Assembly: GCF_006442815.1 (NCBI RefSeq)
Contig: NZ_VFVL01000027.1
Span: 24,622-88,621 of the forward strand
Reading direction: 5' to 3'
DNA: 64,000 nt
From: Mesorhizobium sp. B2-4-3
Lineage (GTDB): Bacteria; Pseudomonadota; Alphaproteobacteria; Rhizobiales; Rhizobiaceae
In this document: piece after piece, positions 8,508-17,058 of the stretch
Layout: each line of letters starts with the position of its first letter
Position numbering within the stretch: the first letter of the stretch is position 1
Notes under the pieces: model-generated
Database searches by the model: none
What the model saw: only the letters and a program-made list of their open reading frames with translations
What the model was told of the DNA's origin: nothing
Position numbers and translations under genes: made by a program

Positions 8508-8960
8508 TTACCTAAGCACGCGGCAGCGGCCGTTATAAACCAGCCAGCGGTCGAAGCCCGAGACGCAGAATTCGACATTGTCGCCGATCGAGGCAAAGCC
8601 CTGGCCTTCCTCGATCAGGTAGAAGATCGAGCGGTCGCGGCCGTCCGACAGGTTGACGGTGGCGCGGCAATAGTGGCGGCCGATCGGCCATTCGTCGCTC
8701 GCCGGCTCGTAGCGATGCTGGCGGATGTTGCGGAAATCTGTGATCGCGACATCCGGCAGATGCGGCACATGATGCACTTGGTAGGAGAAGCGGTCGGTGA
8801 TCTTGCTCAGCACCCAGCTTTCGCCGCAGACGCTGCCATCGTCGCCGCTGTAGACGGAAAGGTCGGCGGCCTGCGCCGCCTGGGTGAAGCCCAGCGGAGC
8901 GGCCAACGGAGTGGACAGCGCAACCAGCGCGGCAAGAGCGGAATGGGCGAAGCGAGTCAT
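8508..8960 (-). CDS. Secreted hypothetical protein with four Cys
   Basis: 150 residues. Signal peptide MTRFAHSALAALVALSTPLA with cleavage probably after AAQAA. The mature part has four cysteines (SVCGESW, HYCRATV, EFCVSGF, NGRCRVL), enough for two disulfides in the periplasm. Aromatic/charged beta-rich composition; no family recognised. Convergent with the sigma-factor gene across the mosaic repeat. Confidence 0.75.
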   Translation of the reverse strand: MTRFAHSALAALVALSTPLAAPLGFTQAAQAADLSVYSGDDGSVCGESWVLSKITDRFSYQVHHVPHLPDVAITDFRNIRQHRYEPASDEWPIGRHYCRATVNLSDGRDRSIFYLIEEGQGFASIGDNVEFCVSGFDRWLVYNGRCRVLR

Positions 8961-9125
8961 GACAGCCTCTCAAGGTCGGTTGCACGCACTGTGCGGGAGC
9001 GCTCGGCGGCGGTCAAGCGGTCGCGAAAACAATGGTTTCCGCAAAACTTCGCTCCAGACTTCACCAGCTAACTGGGTTATATGGAGATTCAGGTCATACC
9101 GGCATCGCCTTAATCTCCATACAGC

Positions 9126-9488
9126 CTAAAACGTGCCGGCAAGCAGCAGCCCGCCGACGACCGCGATGTTGATCAGGAACGCATTGCGCAGCACCTGGCG
9201 CTCCGGCTCCCGGCTCGCCCAGAAACGCAGCAGCATCGCGTTCGTCGCCAGCGTGAAGATGACGAGCGCGCCCGCGGCGAAGGGCCGGGCCATGCCAACG
9301 GCAAGCAGGAAACCCGCAATGATCTCGACCGCCGAACCGGCGGCCAGCATCAAGGCCGGAGCCGGAAATTTCTGCGCGGCCAGATAGTCGCGCATCGCCC
9401 CGAATTTCAGGAAATGCTCGATGCCGGCGAAGACGAACACGCCACCGATGAGGAGAGCGCCAAGCGCTTGAGCGATTTGAACAAGCAT
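9126..9488 (-). CDS. DoxX-family membrane protein
   Basis: 120 residues with four predicted membrane helices (ALGALLIGGVFVFAGIEHFLKF, LMLAAGSAVEIIAGFLLAVG, FAAGALVIFTLATNAMLL, NAFLINIAVVGGLLLAG). The DoxX hallmark is the helix-1 FAGIEHF plus the AGSAVEI turn. GAGGAG precedes ATG 9488 by 6 bases. It lies 34 bases downstream of the VOC gene on the same strand and is probably co-transcribed. Function in this family is generally unclear (quinone or redox-linked membrane proteins). Confidence 0.85.
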   Translation of the reverse strand: MLVQIAQALGALLIGGVFVFAGIEHFLKFGAMRDYLAAQKFPAPALMLAAGSAVEIIAGFLLAVGMARPFAAGALVIFTLATNAMLLRFWASREPERQVLRNAFLINIAVVGGLLLAGTF

Positions 9489-9522
9489 GGCGGTCTCCTC
9501 TCGATGATCTGCTTCGCTCCGC

Positions 9523-9945
9523 TCAGTCCTCAGGAACGAAGGCCGGGTTGTGGACGACCTCCCACAGGTGATCGTCGGGGTCCTGGAAATAACCGGCATA
9601 GCCGCCCCAGAAGGTTTTCTGCGCCGGCTTGACCACGCGCGCGCCGGCCTTGACGGCCTCGGCCATCACGGCGTCGACCTCGGCCTCGCTGCCGACATTG
9701 TGGCCGATGGTGAGCTCGGTCGGGCTGCGACCGCTCTGCGGCACCGTGGCATCCCAGGCGATGCTGGCGCGTTCGTAGATCGCGAATTTCAGGCCGCCGG
9801 CGAGCTCGAAGAAGGCGACGGCGCCATGTTCGAATTCACGGCCGATGATGCCTTCGGTCGGCAGGCCGAGGCCGTCGCGATAGAATTTGAGCGAGGCCTC
9901 CAGATCGTCGACGCCGAGCGTCAACACGGTGATGCGAGCTTTCAT
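9523..9945 (-). CDS. VOC/glyoxalase-fold protein
   Basis: 140 residues, the two-module vicinal-oxygen-chelate fold: LTLGVDDLEASLKFYRDGLGL at the N-terminus, GGYAGYFQDPDDHLWEVVHNP at the C-terminus with the metal-binding Glu. Cytosolic; could be a dioxygenase, a lyase or a resistance protein, and the substrate cannot be read. AAAGGAG lies 8 bases before ATG 9945, favouring it over a GTG three codons upstream. Divergent from the AraC gene, sharing a 181-base control region. Confidence 0.88.
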   Translation of the reverse strand: MKARITVLTLGVDDLEASLKFYRDGLGLPTEGIIGREFEHGAVAFFELAGGLKFAIYERASIAWDATVPQSGRSPTELTIGHNVGSEAEVDAVMAEAVKAGARVVKPAQKTFWGGYAGYFQDPDDHLWEVVHNPAFVPED

Positions 9946-10126
9946 TTCTCTCACTCCTTTCTATATTCGAAACCAACATCCGAAATCGGATCTGGTTGGC
10001 AAACGCGCCGATGGGCGCCATCAGGCTGCGTCTGTTGTGCCATGGATGAAGTGGCCGGCCTTGAAGATTTCGGCCAAAATGACCGTCGCACCGATCCGGC
10101 ATCCGCCGGAGCAGATCGGAGAAGAG

Positions 10127-10882
10127 ATGGAACCGGTCCTGGCGCAGACAACCGGCTTCTTTCGGGAACGGCCCGCCGCCAAAGGCCTGGCCGATGCCTT
10201 CTGTGCGATCTGGGTCCACCGCATGGACGAGCGCGCCGCTCCGCCCATCGTCATCACGCCTGACGCCACGATCGACCTGCAATGGATCGACGGCCGCTTC
10301 CGTGTTGCCGGGCCGGACAGGGAGCCGCAAATCGAGACGCCTGCCGCCGGCGCGGTGATCGTCGGCTTCCGCTTCCGGCCGGGCGCGGCCGCCGGCTGGC
10401 TCGGCGTGCCGGCCGGCGAGATCGTCGGCGGGCGGCTGGACCTCCAGGAGTTATGGGGCACGCGCGCCCGCGAACTGTCGGATCGCATCAAGGCTGCGAC
10501 CGATCTGCCGGCCATGCTGCGGCAGTTGGAAGAGACGGTCGGCATGCGCACCGAGGGCCGCGATGCGATCGACCCGCTGATGGGCCGGGCCTTTGGTGTC
10601 CTCGACGAGGGCCTGCCGCCGGAAACGCCCTTGGTTCCATTCCTGCAGCGCCAGCTGCATATGAGCGAGCGGACGCTGCGACGCCGCTTCGAGGACGCGT
10701 TCGGCTATGGCCCGAAGACGCTCGACCGCATCCTGCGCTTCCACCGCTTCCGGCGCCTGCAACGGCAGCAGGGCGAAGCCTCGACCGCGCTGCTCGCCAT
10801 CGAGGCCGGCTATGCCGACCAGGCGCATCTTATCCGCGAAAGCCGGCGGCTGACCGGTGTGACGCCCTCGGCTTTGGCCTAA
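10127..10882 (+). CDS. AraC-family transcriptional regulator
   Basis: 251 residues. The N-terminal sensor region has PDATIDLQWIDGRFRVAGPD and a FRPGAAAGWLGVPAGEI segment, typical of AraC proteins with a DUF6597-like domain. The C-terminal double helix-turn-helix (MSERTLRRRFEDAFGYGPK, then STALLAIEAGYADQAHLIRE, ending GVTPSAL) is clear. GGAG sits 5 bases before ATG 10127; ATG 10079 would add 16 residues. The divergent VOC-DoxX pair is the obvious candidate target. Confidence 0.9.
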   Translation: MEPVLAQTTGFFRERPAAKGLADAFCAIWVHRMDERAAPPIVITPDATIDLQWIDGRFRVAGPDREPQIETPAAGAVIVGFRFRPGAAAGWLGVPAGEIVGGRLDLQELWGTRARELSDRIKAATDLPAMLRQLEETVGMRTEGRDAIDPLMGRAFGVLDEGLPPETPLVPFLQRQLHMSERTLRRRFEDAFGYGPKTLDRILRFHRFRRLQRQQGEASTALLAIEAGYADQAHLIRESRRLTGVTPSALA

Positions 10883-10897
10883 GGGAACGCGAGCGCC

Positions 10898-11746
10898 CTA
10901 CTCGCCCGCCAGCCACTCCAGCGACCAGCGCGACGGCTGCCGGACTGCGAGCGCCTTGTGGAGGGCGGGCAACAGCACCTTCAATTCGCCTTCCAGCGTG
11001 TAGGGCGGATTGACCACCACCATCCCGCTGCCGTCGAGGCTGGGCTCGTCCGAGGCAGGCCGGATATCGAAGGCAATGTCGAGCAGTTTTGGAATGCCGG
11101 TCTCCCTCAGCGCCGCGCGGAAAGCGGTCACCGCCCTGCGATCCTTGATCGGGTACCAGAGCGCATAGATGCCGCCCGGCCAGCGCCGGTGCGCCTTCAG
11201 CACGCCGTCGACGAGGCGGGAGAACTCGCCCTCCTCCTCGAAAGGCGGATCGATGAGGACGAGGCCGCGCTTTTCCTTCGGCGGCAGTTGCGCGCCGAGC
11301 GCCAGCCAGCCGTCGAGCTCGATCACCCTTGCCTGGAAATCGCCGGTGAAGACGGATTTCAGCCGCGCGGCATCCTCGGAGTGCAGTTCGATCGCCGTCA
11401 GCCGGTCCTGGTTGCGCAGGAGATGGCGCACAATCAGCGGCGAGCCGGGATAGTGCTTGAGGCCGCCGTCGGGATTTTGCGCGCGCACCGCTTCCAGATA
11501 GGGCTGAAGCAGTGCCGCCGCTTGCGGCTCGAGCGTGGCCCCGGCCAGCCGGCCGATGCCGCCCTGCCACTCGCCGGTCTTGCCTGCCTCGACCGAGGCA
11601 AGATCGTAGCGGCCGATGCCGGCATGGGTGTCGACGACGCGAAAAGCCTTGTCCTTCTGCTTGAGGTATTCGACGAGGCGCGCGAGCACGGCATGCTTGA
11701 CGACATCGGCGAAATTACCGGCGTGGTAGGCGTGGCGATAGTTCAT
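10898..11746 (-). CDS. rlmJ: 23S rRNA (adenine-N6) methyltransferase RlmJ
   Basis: 282 residues, full length for RlmJ, which methylates A2030 of 23S rRNA. It starts MNYRHAYHAGNFADVVKHAVL, the invariant N-terminus of the family. The SAM motif region is VVDTHAGIGRYDL, and the N6-adenine motif is DPPFEEEGEF near residue 163. A second NPPY occurs near 250. Convergent with the AraC gene (15-base gap). Confidence 0.95.
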   Translation of the reverse strand: MNYRHAYHAGNFADVVKHAVLARLVEYLKQKDKAFRVVDTHAGIGRYDLASVEAGKTGEWQGGIGRLAGATLEPQAAALLQPYLEAVRAQNPDGGLKHYPGSPLIVRHLLRNQDRLTAIELHSEDAARLKSVFTGDFQARVIELDGWLALGAQLPPKEKRGLVLIDPPFEEEGEFSRLVDGVLKAHRRWPGGIYALWYPIKDRRAVTAFRAALRETGIPKLLDIAFDIRPASDEPSLDGSGMVVVNPPYTLEGELKVLLPALHKALAVRQPSRWSLEWLAGE

Positions 11747-11763
11747 GCGCGCCTGCCTCTGGA

Positions 11764-11812
11764 GAGCATGATGTCGACCGAAAACCGCTTAACACTTTTC
11801 GGCATCATGCTC
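11764..11812. repeat. Palindrome with ACCGCT...CACTTTT core (copy 1)
   Basis: Arms GAGCATGATG (11764-11773) and CATCATGCTC (11803-11812) enclose a second pairing CCGAAAA / TTTTCGG and the core ACCGCTTAACACTTTT. One of six relatives in this window. It reaches into the 3' end of the downstream membrane-protein gene and supplies its stop codon. Confidence 0.85.
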
Positions 11813-12434
11813 GTGGCGAACCGTTGCGGCCCCAGCGTGGCGGTGGCGGCTGCGAATTGGGATTTTGCGGACTGCCGCCACCGCGGCGCCCGAAGACCAG
11901 CGACAGCGCCAGCCCGGCAAGGCCGACGCCCATCAGCGTATAGCCGGCCGGCTGCGCGCGTTCGTCGATCGAGCCGGTGCCGGCGCGCAGGATGAGATCG
12001 ACCGCGCGCATGTCGATACCGTCGGCATCGCCGGGGCCGACGGTGAACACATAAGGACCGGGCGTGACCCTATCGATGACGCCGCCCTCGTCGCGAAAGA
12101 TCTTGTCGGGCAGCTGCGGGCTCGCCTGGCGCGGATTGTCGGTGTGGTTGAAGGAGAGCGCCGACGCCAGCGCCGTGCGGCCGCCGTTCGCCGCGGTCAG
12201 CGTCAGCACCGTGCGCTGCTGGCCCGCGACGCGCTCGGCCCGCGCGGTCAAGTCGACCAGCACCCTCACCGGCGCGTCGCTTGCGGCGAGTTGCACGGTG
12301 ACCGGCCGGAAGCGGCCGCCCTCATAGACGCGGTAAGTGCCGATCGCATGGCCGGAAAAATTGCTCATCGCCCAGGGATAGAAGATGCCGATGGCGGCAC
12401 CGACGATGAGGAGAAGGACACAGAGGAAGCGCAT
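11805..12434 (-). CDS. Membrane-anchored hypothetical protein
   Basis: 209 residues. An N-terminal helix MRFLCVLLLIVGAAIGIFYPWAMSNF and a C-terminal helix YTLMGVGLAGLALSLVFG bracket a ~140-residue domain expected in the periplasm. That domain contains TYRVYEGGRFRPVTVQL and a regular beta pattern. The C-terminal tail is Pro/Gly-rich and the last codons (SPRA-stop) are inside palindrome copy 1. Family not recognised. Follows the TetR gene by 32 bases on the same strand. Confidence 0.75.
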   Translation of the reverse strand: MRFLCVLLLIVGAAIGIFYPWAMSNFSGHAIGTYRVYEGGRFRPVTVQLAASDAPVRVLVDLTARAERVAGQQRTVLTLTAANGGRTALASALSFNHTDNPRQASPQLPDKIFRDEGGVIDRVTPGPYVFTVGPGDADGIDMRAVDLILRAGTGSIDERAQPAGYTLMGVGLAGLALSLVFGRRGGGSPQNPNSQPPPPRWGRNGSPRA

Positions 12435-12466
12435 TCAGAGCCTTGGTTTTCTGGGCGAGATCGCCG

Positions 12467-13138
12467 CTATTTTTTGGCAGGTTCGTTTCGGGCAGCTTCG
12501 CGGACCCGCTCCATCTCGTCCAGAAACATTTCCAGGCCAAGCTCGAAAGTTTTGTCGAAGCCGCCGGCGCCGAAATAGGCGCCGGCTTTCATGACGCTCG
12601 GATAGTCGCGCGCCAGTTCCTCGTCGCTGACGGTGGTGACCGCCGAAGGCCCCTTGGCGTAGCCGGCCGTCTCGTCGAGGATCGCGCCCATCAGATAGTA
12701 GCTTGCGGCGCGGAACAGGCGGGCGCTGAGCTCGGGGCCGAAGCCGCCATCCTCGAACAGGCCGATGATGGCATTGAGCTTGGCAAGGCAGGGCGGCGAG
12801 TTCATGCGGTAGACGACGATGAAGGGCGCGAAGGCGGGGTGCTCGGTGGCGACGCGGCGGAACTCCTGCATGCCGACGCGCGCCCGCTCGCGCCACGGCA
12901 GGCTGTCGTCAGGGATGACAAGCCCGCTCATCTGCCGGTCGACCAGCGCCTCGTACAGATGCGCCTGCGAGGGGAAGTGGTGGTAGATGCTCATCGCCTC
13001 GCAGCCCAGCCTGGCGGCGAGCTTGCGCATCGAAAAGCCGGAAAGCCCTTCCCGCTCGATCACCTCGAAGGCGGCGTCCTCGATCATCTCGCGGGAGAGC
13101 TTTCCGCGGGGTCGCCTTTTTTTGCTCGGTGCGTCCAT
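12467..13138 (-). CDS. TetR-family repressor with paired operators
   Basis: 223 residues. The basic N-terminal arm (MDAPSKKRRPRGKLS) leads into a TetR helix-turn-helix (GFSMRKLAARLGCEAMSIYHHFPS, residues ~35-60) and a TetR_C ligand domain. The start is ATG 13138; the frame extends to a TTG at 13153 that would overlap the operator. Two copies of CTTAC-N3-GTAAG lie in the 84-base gap to the divergent AhpD-like gene, so it most likely represses both directions. Confidence 0.92.
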   Translation of the reverse strand: MDAPSKKRRPRGKLSREMIEDAAFEVIEREGLSGFSMRKLAARLGCEAMSIYHHFPSQAHLYEALVDRQMSGLVIPDDSLPWRERARVGMQEFRRVATEHPAFAPFIVVYRMNSPPCLAKLNAIIGLFEDGGFGPELSARLFRAASYYLMGAILDETAGYAKGPSAVTTVSDEELARDYPSVMKAGAYFGAGGFDKTFELGLEMFLDEMERVREAARNEPAKK

Positions 13139-13153
13139 GGCGTCGCTTGACAA

Positions 13154-13166
13154 CTTACACTGTAAG
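13154..13166. promoter_or_regulatory. TetR operator copy 1
   Basis: Perfect dyad CTTACACTGTAAG. It abuts a -35-like TTGACA at 13147-13152 reading toward the AhpD-like gene. Same half-sites as the second copy 30 bases downstream. Confidence 0.75.
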
Positions 13167-13182
13167 GTTCATCTTCCATGTA

Positions 13183-13197
13183 CCTTACAACGTAAGG
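13183..13197. promoter_or_regulatory. TetR operator copy 2
   Basis: Perfect dyad CCTTACAACGTAAGG. Centre-to-centre distance to copy 1 is 30 bases, about three helical turns, so both sites face the same side of the DNA. Confidence 0.75.
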
Positions 13198-13222
13198 CTA
13201 ACAAAAACCAGAGGAGAACATC

Positions 13223-13696
13223 ATGTCAGTCATTCACATCGTCTCAACCGTGCATTCCTGCCTTCGTTCCGCCTCGCTCATCGCCGCCGCGAGCGTGTTT
13301 GCCGCCGTGCTCGCGTCCGCGCCGACCCGCGCCGATGACTACGACGCCGCCCTCAAGGACATCCAGTCGACGATGGGCGGCGTGCCGAGCTTCGTGAAAC
13401 AGTTCCCGAAGGCCGGTCTGCCCGGCGCGTGGGCCGAGGTCAAGGCTATCGAGCTCAGCGACAAGACGGCGCTGACGCCGAAGGAGAAGTCGCTGATCTC
13501 GCTGGCGGTCGCGGCGCAGATCCCGTGCAGCTACTGTATCTGGTCGGACACCGAGAACGCCAAGCACGCCGGCGCCACCGACGAGGAGATCCAGGAGGCC
13601 GTCGCCATGTCGGCGCTGACCCGCCACTGGAGCACCATCTTCAACGGCATGCAGGTCGACTTCGAGCAGTTCAAGAAGGAGATGGGCGGGCAGTAA
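13223..13696 (+). CDS. Secreted carboxymuconolactone decarboxylase/AhpD-like protein
   Basis: 157 residues. A signal peptide (LIAAASVFAAVLASAPTRA) precedes a CMD domain with the redox pair IPCSYCIWSD near residue 100 and the following ENAKHAGATDEEIQEAV, which matches the AhpD-type CxxC...H motif. A periplasmic location is unusual for this mostly cytosolic family. It suggests peroxide or thiol chemistry outside the membrane (inference). GAGGAG precedes ATG 13223. Controlled by the adjacent TetR operators and closed by a strong terminator. Confidence 0.88.
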   Translation: MSVIHIVSTVHSCLRSASLIAAASVFAAVLASAPTRADDYDAALKDIQSTMGGVPSFVKQFPKAGLPGAWAEVKAIELSDKTALTPKEKSLISLAVAAQIPCSYCIWSDTENAKHAGATDEEIQEAVAMSALTRHWSTIFNGMQVDFEQFKKEMGGQ

Positions 13697-13726
13697 AGCG
13701 GCAGGCACCAGACACCGAAGGCGACA

Positions 13727-13757
13727 AATGGTCCGCGGCCACGCGGGCCATTTTTTT
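13727..13757 (+). terminator. Terminator after the AhpD-like gene
   Basis: Eleven-pair stem (AATGGTCCGCG / CGCGGGCCATT, one G-U pair) with a GCCA loop and a seven-T run. Confidence 0.9.
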
Positions 13758-13974
13758 GCTCGCGGCCAGCCAGCCGCCCTCCGCTCGATCGTCATCGGGC
13801 CGGCGGCGGCGTGCCCGCTCCTCGAGCCGTCCCGCCCTCTTGCGGCGACAGAAAAATCCGTGGAAGCGTTCAAACAGCTATCGCTAAATTAATCAGCTTT
13901 GCCATAATGAGTTGGGTGGGTGGCTGATCAATGATTCGAACATAAGCGCCGCGCGCTTGAGGGGATACCACTTC

Positions 13975-14328
13975 ATGCTCATGGCTTATCGCGGCTTTAG
14001 CCGGCCCTGCCCCAACAACAATTTTCGCATGCCGATCAAGGCCCTGCCCCGTCTTTTTGTTTTTGGTACGTTGTTGGTAACTTCCGGTTGCCAATACTTC
14101 AACTTTGGCCAGTCGACTTCATTCAGCGTATCGCAAAGCGGCAACGCCGCCTTGATCGACTTGAAGCCAAGCCGACCCACCCAGACAAGGAACCTGTCTC
14201 GCACGGCTCCGGTGATAAGGGTAAATCCTTATCTTGGGAACGCTTCTTTTATCTGCGGCCCGAGCGGCTTTGGACAGCAATCGCATTGCTTTGCCAGAAG
14301 TGCCGGAGCGCTCGCCGAGAACATCTAG
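13975..14328 (+). CDS. Small lipoprotein with ICGPSGFGQ C-terminal box
   Basis: 117 residues from ATG 13975 (GAGGGGAT 10 bases upstream), or 99 residues if ATG 14029 is used, which would put a short lipoprotein signal MPIKALPRLFVFGTLLVTSGC at the N-terminus. The C-terminal stretch LGNASFICGPSGFGQQSHCFAR aligns closely with the end of the second lipoprotein at 21.9-22.3 kb (LGHSPWICGPSGFGQRSACRAR). The two share the lipobox-plus-terminal-box layout but little else. No known function; the conserved two cysteines could form a disulfide in the periplasm. Confidence 0.65.
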   Translation: MLMAYRGFSRPCPNNNFRMPIKALPRLFVFGTLLVTSGCQYFNFGQSTSFSVSQSGNAALIDLKPSRPTQTRNLSRTAPVIRVNPYLGNASFICGPSGFGQQSHCFARSAGALAENI

Positions 14329-14821
14329 ACACGACGCGGCAACCTCGACCTGGCGTCTTGCTGGCGTTGCTTCGAGGCCTGAAGGCTGACGCCGAAGGTT
14401 TCTCCAGCATGCTCCCGCAATTCGATGAACGCGGCACCGGTTACAAAGCGGTCCGGGAGCAGCTTCTCGCCGCCGACAAGCCGGGTGGGCGCCTTCATGG
14501 TTAACCGCTCGCCAAGGTGTGAGGTTAATGAAACGCTAATTTAGTTGACTACCCTCGACACAGGTATATCTTTGTATGTGTTGGGTGTGCAATTTGGGCG
14601 AGCAGTCTGCGGTGGTGGCAACCGACTCGTGGATCGCAACTTAGGGGCGCAAGAGACGCTTAGGCGGCAGAGATAAGCCGTAAAGCAACAGGCCCCGCGA
14701 ACTCAGAAAATTACGACGCACATCAGTGCAGGCGGTTCTGCATATGCGGAGGAATCGCCTTTGTGACCTGGTCGGGCAAGGCCCGTCCCGGAACGGTAGC
14801 GTGTGTGCGTACGAGGTTGCC
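14329..14821. other. Upstream region of the UDP-sugar operon
   Basis: 493 bases. The first ~170 bases (to about 14504) read in one frame as a protein-like segment (LLRGLKADAEGFSSMLPQFDERGTG...) without a start, possibly a gene remnant. The rest is A/T-richer around 14525-14580, where a promoter for the next operon is likely. No assigned sites. Confidence 0.35.
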
Positions 14822-15880
14822 ATGAATAGGGTCATCAAAGTTCTGAAACCGGTACGGTCGGGTCGAAAGACGATCGATCGTGGCCGGGCTCTGGTCGCGG
14901 GCGGAGCGGGATTCCTGGGCTCTCATTTGTGCGAGCGGCTGCTTGCGGACGGCTATGAAGTCATCGCGCTGGACAATTTCCACACCGGCAAAAGATACAA
15001 TCTAGCCGGCGTCGCGCGCGACGCCTCTTTCACCTGCATCAGCCATGACATTGTCGATACCTTGCCGATGGATTTCGCCGTCGACGAGATCTACAACCTC
15101 GCCTGCCCAGCTTCCCCGCCCCACTATCAGGCCGATCCTATCCACACATTCAAGACAAGCGTGCTCGGGGCGATCAACCTTCTGGAACTCGCACGGCGCC
15201 ACAACGCCAAGATATTCCAGGCTTCGACCTCCGAGGTCTACGGCGATCCGCTGGTGCATCCGCAGCCTGAAGGCTATTTCGGCAACGTCAACACGCATGG
15301 CCCGCGCGCCTGCTACGACGAGGGCAAGCGCTCGGCCGAAACGCTGTTCTTCGACTATTCGAGAACTTACGGCCTCGATATCCGGGTCGCGCGCATTTTC
15401 AACACCTATGGGCCGCGCATGCAGCCCGATGACGGACGCGTGGTGTCCAACTTCATCGTCCAGGCGCTGCGCGGAGACGATATCACCGTCTATGGCAGCG
15501 GCACGCAGACGCGCTCTTTCTGCTATGTCGACGACCTCATCGAAGGGTTTGTTCGGCTGATGCGGTCGCCGGCGGCGCCGAAACATCCGGTCAATCTCGG
15601 AAACCCCGGCGAGTTCACCGTCATGGAACTGGCCGAGCTCGTCCTCGACTGCACCAATTCCCGCTCGCGGATCGTGCACAGGCCGTTACCGGTCGATGAT
15701 CCCCGGCAGCGCAGGCCCGATATCACCTTCGCCGAGCAACAGCTCGGCTGGGAACCAAAGGTCGCACTGAGCGAGGGGCTGGCCTATACCGCCAGCTATT
15801 TCGAAGCCCTGCTGGGCCGCCGGCAGCCCGGGGCCTCACAGGGCGGCCATCTGTCCTCCGGCGAGGCTTTGGCGCTATGA
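14822..15880 (+). CDS. UDP-glucuronate decarboxylase (UDP-xylose synthase)
   Basis: 352 residues of extended SDR. NAD motif GGAGFLGSHLCERLL near residue 25, then the UXS-specific NLACPASPPHYQADP (~90), STSEVYGDP (~130) and the catalytic YDEGKR (~160), followed by RIFNTYGPRMQPDDGRVVSNF. These are hallmarks of UDP-glucuronate decarboxylase, which makes UDP-xylose from UDP-glucuronate. The start ATG 14822 gives an N-terminus close to the Rossmann fold. The stop overlaps the next start by 4 bases (ATGA). An epimerase partner suggests the product is taken on to another pentose. Confidence 0.9.
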   Translation: MNRVIKVLKPVRSGRKTIDRGRALVAGGAGFLGSHLCERLLADGYEVIALDNFHTGKRYNLAGVARDASFTCISHDIVDTLPMDFAVDEIYNLACPASPPHYQADPIHTFKTSVLGAINLLELARRHNAKIFQASTSEVYGDPLVHPQPEGYFGNVNTHGPRACYDEGKRSAETLFFDYSRTYGLDIRVARIFNTYGPRMQPDDGRVVSNFIVQALRGDDITVYGSGTQTRSFCYVDDLIEGFVRLMRSPAAPKHPVNLGNPGEFTVMELAELVLDCTNSRSRIVHRPLPVDDPRQRRPDITFAEQQLGWEPKVALSEGLAYTASYFEALLGRRQPGASQGGHLSSGEALAL

Positions 15881-17004
15881 GTGCCCGCCCCATCCTGGTG
15901 ACGGGCGGCGCAGGCTTCATCGGCAGCCACACCTGCAAGCAGCTGGCGGCGGCCGGCTATCTGCCCGTGGTCTACGACAATCTCAGCCGCGGCAACGAGA
16001 AGACGGTGGCCTGGGGTCCGCTGGTGGTCGGCGATATCCGCGACCGCGACGCGCTCGAGCGAGCCATCGCCATCCACCGGCCGCAGGCGGTCATCCATTT
16101 CGCAGCGCTTGCCTATGTCGGCGAGTCGGTCAGCGATCCCGCGGACTATTATTCGGTCAATGTCGCCGGCACGATCGCCGTGCTCGAGGCGGCACGGGCG
16201 AACGGCATCGGCAACATCATCTTCTCCTCCAGTTGCGCGACCTATGGCATGCCCGAGACGCTGCCCGTGCGCGAGACCTCGGCTCAGAACCCGATCAGCC
16301 CTTACGGCCGCACCAAGCTGATGGGCGAGCAGATCGTCAGGGACCATGCCTCGGCCTATGGCACGAAATACGCAATCCTGCGCTACTTCAACGCCTGCGG
16401 CGCCGACCCCGACGGCGAGCTTGGCGAATGGCACACGCCGGAAACCCATCTCATCCCCAGGGTATTGATGGCGGCGTCCGGCATGATCGATGCGATCGAG
16501 GTCTTCGGCACCGACTACGAGACCGCGGACGGCACCTGCGTGCGCGACTACGTCCATGTCAGCGATCTCGCCCGGGCGCATCTCAAGGCCCTGCTGCATC
16601 TCGAGGCCGGCGGCGAAAGCCTTGCGGTCAACCTTGGCACCGGCCGCGGGGTCTCGATCAGGCAGATCATGGAGGCGGTCGAGCGGATCACGTCGCGGCC
16701 GGTCCCGGTCATGTACAAGGCGCGCCGCCCTGGCGATCCGGCAGGGCTTTTCGCCGACCCCAGCCTTGCCCGCGAACGGCTGGGCTTTGTGGCGCAACTT
16801 TCAGACATCGACACCATCGTCAGGACGGCCGCCCCCTTCTTCGGGCTCGGCCCGGCCTCGCTCAATTCCGGCGCTTTGGCCGCCATGCCGCGCGCATTGC
16901 GCGCGCCGCGTGGCGCGAACGTCAATCAGAAACGTCGGCCCGCAAGGCCGGCGGTCGGCCCTGTGAGTAATGTGTCGGGGCGTGGGCTCGCTGAGTTCGG
17001 CTAA
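15877..17004 (+). CDS. UDP-sugar 4-epimerase (GalE-like; UDP-xylose 4-epimerase candidate)
   Basis: 375 residues. TGGAGFIGSHTCKQL at the N-terminus, HFAALAYVGESV (~75), SSSCATYGMP (~118), catalytic YGRTK (~145), RYFNACGADPDGELGEW (~170) and the NLGTGRGVS segment (~255). This is the GalE fold. Translational coupling to UDP-xylose synthase points to UDP-xylose/UDP-arabinose epimerisation, as known for the Uxs/Uxe pair of Sinorhizobium; plain UDP-glucose epimerase is the alternative. It carries a ~45-residue low-complexity C-terminal extension (RAPRGANVNQKRRPARP) beyond usual GalE length. Confidence 0.85.
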   Translation: MSARPILVTGGAGFIGSHTCKQLAAAGYLPVVYDNLSRGNEKTVAWGPLVVGDIRDRDALERAIAIHRPQAVIHFAALAYVGESVSDPADYYSVNVAGTIAVLEAARANGIGNIIFSSSCATYGMPETLPVRETSAQNPISPYGRTKLMGEQIVRDHASAYGTKYAILRYFNACGADPDGELGEWHTPETHLIPRVLMAASGMIDAIEVFGTDYETADGTCVRDYVHVSDLARAHLKALLHLEAGGESLAVNLGTGRGVSIRQIMEAVERITSRPVPVMYKARRPGDPAGLFADPSLARERLGFVAQLSDIDTIVRTAAPFFGLGPASLNSGALAAMPRALRAPRGANVNQKRRPARPAVGPVSNVSGRGLAEFG

Positions 17005-17058
17005 GGCCGTCTCAGCGAGCCACCATTTTGGAGTTGCCGGGCTTACCCGGCGCGATGC

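Noticed and set aside
14545..14570. TTGACT and TATATC as promoter of the UDP-sugar operon
   Set aside because: The spacer is only 14 bases, too short for a sigma70-type promoter; not called.
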